A DNA stretch of 64,000 nucleotides from Paenalicyclobacillus mengziensis (GCF_017298635.1 NZ_CP071182.1:248001-312000); one strand, 5' to 3'; positions 9,526 to 17,885 are shown, counted from the first letter of the stretch. Notes: generated from the letters alone by a model not told the origin. Numbers and translations are program-made.

Positions 9526-10023
9526 CTAACATCTAGAATACAGCTCCGTTCCTCCAAACTTACTCAAATCTACGCCCACCTGCTTCATGCCATCAATCAG
9601 TTTCTGATTCTTACGTGAACGCGATCCATACAACCGAGCAGAAAACACCGTGATGATTTCCAATACGTCCTTGGCCAAATCCTCTTCAAACGAACTGTCT
9701 TCACCTTGATTGCCTGAACCCAGATCAGAAATCACCTTAAACGTCCAACCTTGCGATGCGCAATACATTTCGAGAACTTGTTTCTGCCGTTCTAGATCGG
9801 CTTTCTGACCCTGGCTAGATACTCTGGCGTAAGCAACCGTTTTCCTGTCACTCCGCTGAAGCCGGTACAATGCTGGTCGCAGTTTTGCCACATCGTATCG
9901 TCGATGGCCGCCAGGTGTAATCTCATCCGGCTGTAGTCGCCCTTCCTTTTCCCACCGTCGAAGTGTCGTTATCGACACCCCAAGCACTTTGGCTGTTTCG
10001 CCGATTGTCATCATCTTATCCAT
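9526..10023 (-). pseudogene. IS607-family serine recombinase (TnpA) with internal deletion
   Basis: An N-terminal MerR-type helix-turn-helix (MMTIGETAKVLGVSITTLRRWEKEGRL) is followed by the serine recombinase start YARVSSQGQKADLERQ with the catalytic Ser, and by the highly conserved end EDSSFEEDLAKDVLEIITVF and SARLYGSRSRKNQKLIDGM. In intact IS607 TnpA about 45-50 residues (GLKRL ... LVLTHKDRLLRFG ... EVVIL) lie between DLGSG and NQGEDSS; here DLGSG joins NQGEDSS directly and in frame. Length 165 versus about 210 in the family. No tnpB follows; the next gene is the acetyltransferase. Probably an inactive remnant, though its DNA-binding head is intact. Confidence 0.88.
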
Positions 10024-10140
10024 ATTGATAGGGTATCGATAGATATGAGTAGATTCAATAATGACTGTTCCAACCCCACGTGTCTCCTGTTAACGTTGCC
10101 TGCAAAAGGTTCCCTAAACGGAAGGTTGAATCCTGCAAAC

Positions 10141-10177
10141 GCAAAACGACTCTTGAATCGGTCTGATTCAAGAGTCG
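10141..10177 (-). terminator. Terminator of the sulfur transporter gene
   Basis: A perfect 13-bp stem (10147-10159 with 10165-10177) and 5-base loop. Read on the minus strand it is followed by TTTTGCGTTTG. It lies about 110 bp past the transporter stop codon. Confidence 0.8.
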
Positions 10178-10287
10178 CCAATGGAGCCTTGAAAACGACG
10201 GTCTTCTATATGAGGGGATGATAAAATTCATACCTGCACAGCATCACAAACCCCCTGATAAAATCTACACCCGCACAGCGCACAAAG

Positions 10288-11541
10288 TTACTTCACTTTG
10301 TTTGACAGCGCGCAGACTGGACGGATGAGTACACCAATGACACTGCCAAGCATTCCGCCGATGAACCATTCCCAACCATGCAGGCTGAACGACGCGATCC
10401 CTGCGAAATAAGCACCGATGTTACACCCGAAAGCGATGCGCGCACCATACCCCATCAGGATTCCGCCAATCAGCACACCGACAATCATGCGTGCAGGAAA
10501 ATGCCGTAGGTACGGGCGTGGGAACTTGCCAGCGAGACATGCGGCAAGCAATGCCCCAAGCATAATTCCGATATTCAGTACCGTTGTTACATCATGAAAA
10601 ATGCTCTGATGCAAAGACAGTGCATGACCACTGTTCTGCCAATATCCCCAGTGCGTAACGGGTACGCCAAACGCTTGCGCAATTTTCGCACCCCACAGTG
10701 CAAACGCAGAAGTCACACCCCAAGGTTGCCCCGACAACATCAGAATGACGACGTTGCCAATCGCAAGCACGATGCCCGCGGCGACGAGTGACCATGGCCC
10801 GCGCAGAATACTTTTCGCCGTAAACGGTTCTTTTAACCGCATTGACTCGACGCTGCCATTTCTGCGTTTCTCGACCAATAACGTGACCGCAAACACGACA
10901 GCCAGTAACAAGGCGTTAAACAGAAATCCCCCGATGGGACCGAACGATTTGATAAAAGACACAGGTTGAAAATGCGGTGTGCTCATCCACCAAGTGAAGT
11001 TAATGGTTCCAAGGAGTGACCCAATGACAAAACCAATTAAGGTCAAAACACCCCGAGCATCCCCTCCACCAGTATGATACAAGGTGCCTGAAGCACACCC
11101 GTCGCCTAACTGCATCCCGATGCCGAACATGAACGACCCAGCCAAAACCGATGTACCAACTGGGAATACATAGCCACTGACGCTGTGCCCAAACATATGA
11201 CCATGTACGAGAACTGGTAGAAAGAGAACGTTGGCGAAGAAGAACATCAACATCTGTGCTCGCAACCCGACACCACGTCCGGCTACGATAAAATTCCGGT
11301 ACGCCGTCGTAAAGCCGTATCGTGCGTGATATAAGGTAAGCCCTAAAACGCCGGCAACAATGTACATGACAGCCTGTGACCACGATACAGTCAGGCCGAG
11401 AAATACAAATCCGACGACAAACAGAGCGAGGGTAATCCAAAGACCCGGCTTCTGTGTGTTTTTTGACAAATCAAACCTGCTACTCGCAGCCAATGAGCTG
11501 TCCAGGTTTACAACATGGACTTCTGTGGATGCCACGTGCAT
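10288..11541 (-). CDS. YeeE/YedE-family (TsuA-like) sulfur-compound transporter
   Basis: 417-residue polytopic membrane protein of the YeeE/YedE (DUF395) family; the characterised TsuA member takes up thiosulfate. Two half-repeats each carry the conserved cysteine: C149 in GDGCASGTLYHTGGG and C373 in AFGCNIGAYFAG. Long hydrophobic helices span nearly the whole protein. There is no adjacent TusA-like gene. ATG 11541 is only about 2 bases from GAGGGG, whereas the GTG at 11535 has about 8 bases of spacing and may be the real start. A gap of about 200 bp upstream holds an AT-rich partial dyad (about 11563-11585) that could be a regulator site, but it matches no consensus well. Confidence 0.9.
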   Translation of the reverse strand: MHVASTEVHVVNLDSSLAASSRFDLSKNTQKPGLWITLALFVVGFVFLGLTVSWSQAVMYIVAGVLGLTLYHARYGFTTAYRNFIVAGRGVGLRAQMLMFFFANVLFLPVLVHGHMFGHSVSGYVFPVGTSVLAGSFMFGIGMQLGDGCASGTLYHTGGGDARGVLTLIGFVIGSLLGTINFTWWMSTPHFQPVSFIKSFGPIGGFLFNALLLAVVFAVTLLVEKRRNGSVESMRLKEPFTAKSILRGPWSLVAAGIVLAIGNVVILMLSGQPWGVTSAFALWGAKIAQAFGVPVTHWGYWQNSGHALSLHQSIFHDVTTVLNIGIMLGALLAACLAGKFPRPYLRHFPARMIVGVLIGGILMGYGARIAFGCNIGAYFAGIASFSLHGWEWFIGGMLGSVIGVLIRPVCALSNKVK

Positions 11542-11685
11542 ATCCCCTCTCGTGATGATAAGTGGTAATGATCATAATCATGAATATGAGCACACGGCCA
11601 ATAATAAAACTTTTCTTATCGGATTTCTATATTTATTTCTAAGTGGTTTAGTATGATTTAGTCGGATATTGTACATACGTCCAAG

Positions 11686-11725
11686 GTAAAGAAACTGAAC
11701 TCCCCGCTGCCGGGAAGTTCAGTTT
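11686..11725 (-). terminator. Terminator of the 46-aa gene
   Basis: AAACTGAACT (11692-11701) pairs with AGTTCAGTTT (11716-11725), with a further CCCG/CGGG inner stem. On the minus strand it is followed by TTTCTTT. It lies 22 bp past the stop of the small gene at 11747-11887. The + strand side also carries TTTT, so it may work both ways. Confidence 0.8.
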
Positions 11726-11746
11726 TCAACCCATAAAGCTATAGGT

Positions 11747-11887
11747 TTATGATTGATTTCCTTGATTACGGCCTTGACTTGTAAGCTCTGAGGCGATGGT
11801 CGGACGCTTGGCCTTCTTGTTGTTGCGCAGGCCCTTTTTGTGCTCGTCCTTAAACGGCCATGGTACCTTGGATTCACTGTTTGTCAA
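11747..11887 (-). CDS. Small basic protein, 46 aa, unknown
   Basis: A short gene with complete expression signals: GGAGG eight bases before a TTG start at 11887, 46 codons, TAA at 11747, then a strong terminator. The product begins MTNSESKVPWPFKDEHKKGL and continues with a Lys/Arg/Asn-rich middle (RNNKKAKRPTIASEL) and a Gln/Asn-rich tail. It has no membrane segment and no cysteine. Small size, charge and Asn/Gln content recall minor small acid-soluble spore proteins or other small spore proteins, but I do not recognise a named family. It is divergent from the methyltransferase gene, with an 18-bp repeat array between them. The frame overlaps an antisense open frame that lacks comparable signals. 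Confidence 0.65.
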   Translation of the reverse strand: MTNSESKVPWPFKDEHKKGLRNNKKAKRPTIASELTSQGRNQGNQS

Positions 11888-11911
11888 TTACCTTGCCTCC
11901 TTAACTCGAAC

Positions 11912-11993
11912 AACTGACTTCAAAATGACAACGGACTTCAAAATGACAACGGACTTCAAAATGACAACGGACTTCAAAATGACAACGGACTTT
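11912..11993. repeat. Tandem repeat, 4 x 18 bp plus partial
   Basis: Copies of AACGGACTTCAAAATGAC start at 11912 (first copy has CT for CG), 11930, 11948 and 11966, with a truncated fifth at 11984. It sits in the divergent interval between the 46-aa gene and the methyltransferase gene, so it could carry operator sites for either. Confidence 0.95.
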
Positions 11994-12089
11994 TACGTGC
12001 AAAATCAGTATGCGAATTTGGTTTCTGAATCATGTAACTCCACGACGGAAAAAGCATGGTATTCTTTTCTGGAACTGGAGTGAGTCCAT

Positions 12090-13625
12090 TTGTTAGACGT
12101 TCGTCGCAGCCTTGGCCAGTATTCCACACCCATCAAAACAGCCCATTACATGGTGAAACGGTTGTTGTCTTTCTTCTCATCAACCGAAAATCTTCGCATT
12201 CTCGATCCCGCTGTGGGCGATGGCGTCTTCATTCAATCGTTGCTGGATTACGGCGTAAGTCCGACAGAAATTCAGGCATTTGATATTGACCCAGATGTCG
12301 TTGAGAACAGTGCCTCGATACCTTGCACTGTTTTTCAGCAGGACTTTCTGACGAATGCGCAGCACGTCGAGTTAGCCCGAGCAATCCAATCAGTGGAGTC
12401 TGGCGAGTCTGGCGAGTCTGGCGAGTCTGGCGACTTTGGCGAGTTTGACGCCATTATTGGCAACCCCCCGTATAAATCGAAGCGTGAGAGTGACTATATC
12501 CGACAAAATCGGCATCGTCTCGAGCAGCAGTTTCAGGAAATTGGCATTCAGAACATGTACTCCATGTTCATCGTCCATGCAATTCGCAGACTCCGGGAAG
12601 GTGGCATATTGTGCTTCATCGTTCAAGATTCATTTTTGACCAACGTGTATTATAAAAACTTCCGGAGGTTTCTACTCGAGAATTGTCTCATTCACGAGAT
12701 CACGCTCGCCCCAAGGCGGCTTTTTCATCAACGCGACGCGGACGTTCGTACAGCGATTCTCATCCTCGAAAAATGTACGGGTATGGATAAGGGCGATGTC
12801 AGGGCCTCGCATGTGATGAAACTGGTAGATCGACTGACAGATGAAACGGAGTACGAGAATCCCCCTGAATCGAAAGTTCAGCACATTGCACAGAAGGCCT
12901 TTTTGGAGATGGAGCAACACAATTTTTTTATCAACGTACCAGAGCCAATCATCGGCATCATTCTGGCTGCGGATAAGCAACTTGGGGACGTCGTCGAAGG
13001 CGGCACCGGCATCTCTACCGGGCACGACGCCCGCTTTCTTCGAAAGGTTATAGGTGGCAACCCTGAGTGGGTTCCCTTCTATAAAAACGGTGGATTCAAA
13101 GACGCCTGGTATTACGAAACTCCATATCAGATAAGGCGGGATTGGCAGACGCCGAGCAGACAGTACAAAGACTTTCTCGCTCGTAACAGCGACTTTTACT
13201 TTCGCGAAGGGATTACGTGTTCTTCGATGGGTATCGAGTTTTCGGCAGCCTACCTGCCCCCGGGGTGCCTATTTGGTGTCAACGCAAACTTCTTCTGCGA
13301 ATCGAGAAATCAGCTCTTCTATGTCCTCGGGTTCCTAAACAGCCTATTGGCGAAGTACCTCGTGCGGGCCGTGTACAACCGAACGAACATGGTTACGGCA
13401 GGATATCTCAAACGCCTGCCCTACATCGAACCGAACATGGCGGTGAAAACCGCTGTCAGCAAACTTTCGATGTCAATCGTACATAAGAAACGGGAGAATC
13501 CCTCTTACGATTTCTCCTTGCTTCAGGCCAAAATAGATACACTCATTTTTGAAACGTACAGCATCAGTGCATCGGATGAAGCTCACATCCGGCAGTTCTG
13601 TTCAAACATGTTTGAGGCCCTTTAG
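12090..13625 (+). CDS. Orphan N6-adenine DNA methyltransferase
   Basis: 511 residues; transfers a methyl group from S-adenosylmethionine to adenine N6 in DNA. N-terminal GQYSTPIKTAHYMV leads into SAM motif I (LDPAVGDGVF, about residues 38-48), an acidic motif II (FDIDPD) and the catalytic NPPY at residues 125-128: the order of gamma-class enzymes such as TaqI and of type IIG/Eco57I catalytic domains. The C-terminal half (from about 290, VVEGGTGISTG ... ITCSSMGIEF) looks like a TaqI-like target-recognition region. A Ser-Gly-Glu tract (SGESGESGESG, about 103-113), coded by a 9-bp DNA repeat, lies just before motif IV. The TTG start at 12090 has GGAG nine bases upstream. No restriction gene is adjacent. 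Confidence 0.88.
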   Translation: MLDVRRSLGQYSTPIKTAHYMVKRLLSFFSSTENLRILDPAVGDGVFIQSLLDYGVSPTEIQAFDIDPDVVENSASIPCTVFQQDFLTNAQHVELARAIQSVESGESGESGESGDFGEFDAIIGNPPYKSKRESDYIRQNRHRLEQQFQEIGIQNMYSMFIVHAIRRLREGGILCFIVQDSFLTNVYYKNFRRFLLENCLIHEITLAPRRLFHQRDADVRTAILILEKCTGMDKGDVRASHVMKLVDRLTDETEYENPPESKVQHIAQKAFLEMEQHNFFINVPEPIIGIILAADKQLGDVVEGGTGISTGHDARFLRKVIGGNPEWVPFYKNGGFKDAWYYETPYQIRRDWQTPSRQYKDFLARNSDFYFREGITCSSMGIEFSAAYLPPGCLFGVNANFFCESRNQLFYVLGFLNSLLAKYLVRAVYNRTNMVTAGYLKRLPYIEPNMAVKTAVSKLSMSIVHKKRENPSYDFSLLQAKIDTLIFETYSISASDEAHIRQFCSNMFEAL

Positions 13626-13677
13626 GTGCATTTAGGTGCAGTGACACGGTTTACGACAGTGACGAGTGACGAAAGTG

Positions 13678-13773
13678 GATACATTGATACATTGATACAT
13701 TGATACATTGATACATTGATACATTGATACATTGATACATTGATACATTGATACATTGATACATTGATACATT
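13678..13773. repeat. Tandem repeat, 12 x 8 bp
   Basis: Twelve perfect copies of GATACATT between the methyltransferase stop and the lipoprotein RBS. It ends about 70 bp before the lipoprotein RBS, where copy-number change could alter promoter spacing. Confidence 0.97.
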
Positions 13774-13856
13774 GGTGTAGTCACGTAGTCAGACTGTAAC
13801 ACCGAATCGTGTTGTCTCGTCTAGATGATGCAGGCAAACATGAGGAGGACTTTATC

Positions 13857-14993
13857 ATGCACAAGCGTCTCGCTCTGATACCCATCACAGGACTGATGTT
13901 GTTGACTTTAGGAGGTTGCGCCACGACCCCGAGTGGAAATGGCGCTAACAATAGTCATGTCAAAAATTCGGCAGCAACCACGCCTCTGGCGAATGTTTTG
14001 TCTCATTCAGGAGGAGCCACAAACAATACCGCTTCATCCACAGCAGGCGCTCCCGCAAACAATGTTCAAGTTTCTGTAAGCAGCACACCAACTTCACAAT
14101 CGAGTTACGCGAGTGAGATCTCGTTGATTAAGAACAAGGGTTATTTGGTCAATGGAACAGCGCCGAATGCATCTGTTAGAACGTCATCTGGTGCAATATT
14201 GTCCGCCTGGATGGGTGTATCGGGAAGAGACGGGCACAATCAGTTCGTCTTCTTCTTTCTCAACGGGGACTATTTAGGAACAGATACGGCGAAACCAAGT
14301 ATAGAGATCACCAGTGTTACGGCCGCGGGCAACGGCATTGCAGTCACTTACCCTGTCTACAAAAAGAATGATTCCTTCGCCAACCCAACCGGAACACCAG
14401 TAACCATCACATATACTTGGAATGGTTCAAAATTGGTTCCGAACAAACCTTATCCAAACCAATTCCAAGCAAGCGGTACTTCAGTTGCCAATCAATCACC
14501 GTCTACTGCACCATTCGGCGACGCACAGATCTCTTTTAATATGGTGCCTCTGAATTTGACAACTGCGCAAATCAACATGATTAAAAATGCTCTGAAGCAC
14601 ATCAATGGAAATCCCAACACCATGCAATTCGGAAATGGAGCAAAAGTATACGTTCCGGCAGAGGTGGCTAAAGGAACTCAACTGCTCAGTGCAAGTGCCG
14701 GGTCCTCGAGGATATTCGGAACACACATAAACCTGAGTTTCAGTCAGTTCGACTTCGCCCTTAGCGATCAGCTTCCGTCTGACATTGCAAAAACCAAATA
14801 CTCTATACCACTTTCTGACGGCGGTACGGGAATTTGGTACACAAACAAACCAGGGACTGGCGGTACGACTTACTTTTTCATCCACAAAGTTGGGAAAACG
14901 TACTTAATCTACTACTCGAATTTAAAGCTTATATCTTCGGCTTTAATCGATGAAATGGGAAATCAATGGGTACCGTTGGGGGCACAGTCGTAG
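13857..14993 (+). CDS. Lipoprotein of unknown function
   Basis: 378 residues. A classic lipoprotein signal (MHKRLALIPITGLMLLTLGGC) has its lipobox at LGGC, so the mature protein should be lipid-anchored outside the membrane. Residues about 22-95 are a Ser/Thr/Asn/Ala-rich linker, followed by two globular-looking regions (about 100-200 and 215-378) rich in Gly, Thr and aromatic residues. I do not recognise a family. ATG 13857 was preferred over the upstream in-frame start because GAGGAGG lies directly before it and the signal peptide begins there. It stands alone, preceded by the 8-bp repeat array and followed by the large repeat units. Confidence 0.8.
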   Translation: MHKRLALIPITGLMLLTLGGCATTPSGNGANNSHVKNSAATTPLANVLSHSGGATNNTASSTAGAPANNVQVSVSSTPTSQSSYASEISLIKNKGYLVNGTAPNASVRTSSGAILSAWMGVSGRDGHNQFVFFFLNGDYLGTDTAKPSIEITSVTAAGNGIAVTYPVYKKNDSFANPTGTPVTITYTWNGSKLVPNKPYPNQFQASGTSVANQSPSTAPFGDAQISFNMVPLNLTTAQINMIKNALKHINGNPNTMQFGNGAKVYVPAEVAKGTQLLSASAGSSRIFGTHINLSFSQFDFALSDQLPSDIAKTKYSIPLSDGGTGIWYTNKPGTGGTTYFFIHKVGKTYLIYYSNLKLISSALIDEMGNQWVPLGAQS

Positions 14994-15031
14994 GTGGCCA
15001 GTTGCAGATGCATACCTACGGGTGAACCGCA

Positions 15032-15520
15032 CGTAGCATAAGAGAGTATCTCTAATTCACCAGGGTTCGAACTGGGTTCGAGCTGGGTTCAAGCTGGGTT
15101 CACCGGGGTTGAAGGTGCAGCTACCCTCAATGCTGGCCGGTTGGGGCATCTTAAGATGGGGGCAGGTAGAAGTCGTTGGGCATGAGGCAAAGGTTGAGGG
15201 GCATGAGGCCAAGGTCGAGGGGCATGAGGCAAGGGTCGAGGGACAAGGGGTATGCGGCACATCGTAGGATACAAGATTATCGCTAGTTGCCGAATTTGGG
15301 GGGTACCCGCGTCCCACTAAAGTGCAGAGGTATAGCTACGGGGCGAAGGGCGGGGGTACCGGATCGACCCTACGATACAAAGGTATATTTACGATACCCC
15401 CTAGGGTTGACGAATAAGGATAGCGAAGGTAGCGCTATTTGCACTACATACCCCGGGGGGTTATGGCGGAGAGAGCAGAATGAGCCTTAGCGGAGCCAAG
15501 ATACCCCCTGGGGTTACTCG
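15032..15520 (+). repeat. Large repeat unit A (direct)
   Basis: First copy of a 489-bp unit starting CGTAGCATAAGA, followed by GGGTTCGA/GCTGGGTTC elements, a 3 x 21 bp tandem repeat (15179-15241), CGCTAGTTGCCGAATTTGG, and three ATACCCC...GGGGT palindromes at about 15393, 15448 and 15501 (52-55 bp apart). Related sequence extends slightly upstream, to about 15011. Short open frames inside are not preserved in the other copies, so I read it as non-coding. Confidence 0.9.
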
Positions 15521-15946
15521 CGTAGCATAAGAAAGTATCCCTAATTCACCAGGGTTCGAGGTGGGTTCGAACTGGGTTCGAGCTGGGTTCACCAGGGTTG
15601 AAGGTGCAGATACCCTCAATGCTGGCCGGTTGGGGCATTTTAAGATGGGGGCAGGTAAAAGTCGTTGGGCATGAGGCCCAGGTCGAGGGGCATGAGGCCC
15701 AGGTCGAGGGGCAAGGGGTATGCAGCAAAGCGTAGGATACAAGATTATCGCTAGTTGCCGAATTTGGGGGGTACCCGCGTCCCACTAAAGTGCAGAAGTA
15801 TAGCTACGGGGCGAAGGGCGGGGGTACCGGATCGACCCTACGATACAAAGGTATATTTACGATACCCCCTAGGGTTGACGAATAAGGATAGCGAAGGTAG
15901 CGCTATTTGCACTACATACCCGTGGGGGTTATGGCGGAGAGAACAA
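15521..15946 (+). repeat. Large repeat unit B (direct)
   Basis: Second tandem copy, about 95% like unit A over most of its length by eye. It has two instead of three 21-bp sub-repeats (15668-15709) and stops resembling unit A after GCGGAGAGAACA near 15945. The 192 bp from here to the DUF423 stop show nothing I can name. Confidence 0.9.
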
Positions 15947-16138
15947 ATTGACCTCTAAAGTTTTAAGCTCCGTCCGAATTTGCCATTTGACTCTGCCATT
16001 GTGTCAAACCCACTGGCACCTGTACAGATAATGACACCCTCGGGGTTACCGTGCAGAAAAGTCAACACAGCGCGAAAGGAAGAGACGAGACACATGAAAA
16101 ATGATATGCTCGTCTCCCCTACTCTTGATACTCTACTC

Positions 16139-16498
16139 TTAAACTACGGCGAAGAAGACCAGAGCCCACCCCGCCAGGAAACACAGTCCACCAATTGGGG
16201 TAATCGCGCCGAAGGCACGCTTTCCGGACAGACTCAGTATGTACAGGCTGCCCGAAAACAGCACGATACCAAGTGCGAAGAGCCAACCAGCGAGTGACAG
16301 CAGATGTTGCCGCATCCCTAAATGGAAGAGAATCCCGACTGCGAGCAGTGCGAGCGCATGATACATCTGGTACATGACGCCCTTTTCGTAGACACTGAGC
16401 ATCTGCGCCGACAACCTGTCCCGAAGTGCGTGTGCCCCAAATGCTCCGAGTGCCACGGATAGAAAGCCAAACACGGCCCCAAGAGAGACGAACGTCAC
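16139..16498 (-). CDS. DUF423 small membrane protein (YwdK-like)
   Basis: 119 residues with four hydrophobic helices. It matches the DUF423 family by its start (LGAVFGFLSVALGAFGAHALRDRLS), the EKGVMYQMYHALALL segment and the end FGAITPIGGLCFLAGWALVFFA. Function in the family is unknown. The GTG start at 16498 immediately follows the DinB stop codon, so the two are co-transcribed. The pair is bracketed by the large repeat units. Confidence 0.9.
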   Translation of the reverse strand: MTFVSLGAVFGFLSVALGAFGAHALRDRLSAQMLSVYEKGVMYQMYHALALLAVGILFHLGMRQHLLSLAGWLFALGIVLFSGSLYILSLSGKRAFGAITPIGGLCFLAGWALVFFAVV

Positions 16499-16954
16499 TT
16501 ATTTCACACCCTGATTCAGCTTCTTAATAATCGGGATCTGTCCGCGGTGATGGGCCGTATGCGCGATCATGTAGGACAGCAACTGACGCTTGTTGAGCTC
16601 GCCAACGCCGAGTTTGAGGCCTCGGGAATCGAGATCGGCCGCTGTTAAACCTTGCAGAACAGCCTCCGCCTCGCCAAGGCTCGCTTCCCAGCGACGGCGA
16701 ATGTTGGACAACTCGTCAGGGGCCTCCTTGAACGGAGTTTGCGTGTTCGTATCGTTTGGGGTTCCGGCGAGCCCAGAGAGGAATTTACCCTCTACGAGAA
16801 GAACGTGATCGATAACGGCTGCAACGCTGTTGTACTCTGCGCCGCTCTTCTTGGTCCAGTCTTCGTCTGACAAGCCCTCCACCATCTGATCGATGGTTTT
16901 GTGAATCATTTTTAGTAGCGCAAATTCATCGGCCACTTCTTTAACCATTCTCAA
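16499..16954 (-). CDS. DinB-family four-helix protein
   Basis: 151 residues of the DinB/DUF664 superfamily, a four-helix bundle that usually binds a divalent metal through three histidines. The expected positions are present: one His in AVIDHVLLVEGKF and a pair in AHTAHHRGQI. Members include thiol transferases and damage-inducible proteins; the reaction here is unknown. It starts with ATG 16954 after an AGGAGGGA-type RBS. First gene of a two-gene unit with DUF423. Confidence 0.88.
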   Translation of the reverse strand: MRMVKEVADEFALLKMIHKTIDQMVEGLSDEDWTKKSGAEYNSVAAVIDHVLLVEGKFLSGLAGTPNDTNTQTPFKEAPDELSNIRRRWEASLGEAEAVLQGLTAADLDSRGLKLGVGELNKRQLLSYMIAHTAHHRGQIPIIKKLNQGVK

Positions 16955-17173
16955 TCCCTCCTAATATAGGTTTCGCCTACGTATCAAGATTACTACTGAA
17001 TGACTGTAAAAGACTACATCGGTTGTGATCCCAAGAGACTACATCTGCAATGACAGTAAAGTGCTGCGTCCGATCGCGTACGATACACAATCAAACTGTC
17101 GCATGTCTTATCGACCGTTCTCGATTTATGCGCGACGATTGGAGGATACTGACATACCGAAGAGGTGTTCCCG

Positions 17174-17842
17174 ATGGACTTTGACGAAGCTTATCAAGCA
17201 TTCATCAAGAAGCACTATGAGGCGAGAAACCCCATTCAGGCGCGAAGGCTCAGACATGGACTCCAGTTTGCCGAGAAAACATTTCTAGAAGAGGTGTGGT
17301 GGCCGGCATTTCAAAGCTTTGATGCACTGCACCCGGAGTATGAGGTGCGTGATTTTAAGGATGGGTACCGCTATATTGACTTCGCGTACATTCAGCCCGG
17401 CTTCCGCCTTGCTATCGAGATTGATGGGTTCGGCCCCCACTCCAAAGACACCACACCGGAACAGTTTAGTGACAACCTCATCCGCCAAGACCACCTCGTC
17501 ATCGATCGGTGGAACATTCTCAGGTTTGCTGCCACTACAGTCAAGGATCACCCCCGCGTGTGTCAGCAAATTGTCCAGCAACTCATCGGTCGGCTCACGA
17601 GTGACCTCAGCCAACCCCATGACAAGCTGTCTCTTGCAGACCGAGAAATTGTTCATTTGGTGATAAACCTCGACCGCCCCGTCAACTCAACTGACGTGAT
17701 GAATGGCATCGGAGTCAGCCGCCTTACAGCCAGAAGGCATCTAAAAGGATTGGTCGAGCAAGGCTGGCTGGTTCCAACCAAGCATAAAACCCGCATCCAC
17801 TATTATCGTCTGTCCTCTGGCCGCACGCCTGCACAGTTGTGA
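17174..17842 (+). CDS. DUF559/Vsr-like nuclease domain fused to winged helix
   Basis: 222 residues. Residues about 25-145 look like a PD-(D/E)XK endonuclease-like domain of the DUF559 type: FAEKTFLEEVWWP (Glu), YIDFAY (Asp), then LAIEIDGFGPHSKD (ExD core) and IRQDHLVIDRWNILRF. Residues about 155-215 read as a winged-helix DNA-binding domain (LSLADREIVHLVINLDRPVN, SRLTARRHLKGLVEQGWLV). The combination suggests DNA cleavage or binding, but no target is known. The longer frame begins at GTG 17165; AGAGG eight bases before ATG 17174 favours the latter. It is the only gene on its strand between the inverted large repeats, so it may belong to that element. Confidence 0.72.
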   Translation: MDFDEAYQAFIKKHYEARNPIQARRLRHGLQFAEKTFLEEVWWPAFQSFDALHPEYEVRDFKDGYRYIDFAYIQPGFRLAIEIDGFGPHSKDTTPEQFSDNLIRQDHLVIDRWNILRFAATTVKDHPRVCQQIVQQLIGRLTSDLSQPHDKLSLADREIVHLVINLDRPVNSTDVMNGIGVSRLTARRHLKGLVEQGWLVPTKHKTRIHYYRLSSGRTPAQL

Positions 17843-17885
17843 AAAGTTGCGTGCCCTCCGTGGCGGCGTGGCTGCGCCACACGCG

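Noticed and set aside
11563..11585. Fur/PerR-type operator before the sulfur transporter
   Set aside because: TGATTAT-G-ATCATTA matches only about half of the 7-1-7 consensus.
11912..11993. Possible CRISPR array (also at 3736, 13678 and 18606)
   Set aside because: Units are directly adjacent with no spacers and no cas genes are nearby; they are simple tandem repeats.
15060..15120. GGTTCGAA-like strings resembling tRNA T-loops
   Set aside because: No acceptor stem, D-arm or anticodon arm surrounds them; they are part of a GGGTTCGAGCT repeat.
15057..15785. Minus-strand frames rich in Pro/Ser/Cys repeats (15057-15317, 15546-15785)
   Set aside because: They are readings of the 21-bp tandem sub-repeat, have no start signals and differ between copies.
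15287..15958. Two nearly identical 67-aa open frames in the large repeats (15287-15490 and 15755-15958)
   Set aside because: They start with TTG without RBS. In unit C the G run has seven instead of six bases, breaking the frame, and bases change without favouring silent positions.
15980..16297. 105-aa + strand frame overlapping DUF423 antisense
   Set aside because: Half of it is antisense to a recognised family gene; a weak RBS alone is not enough.
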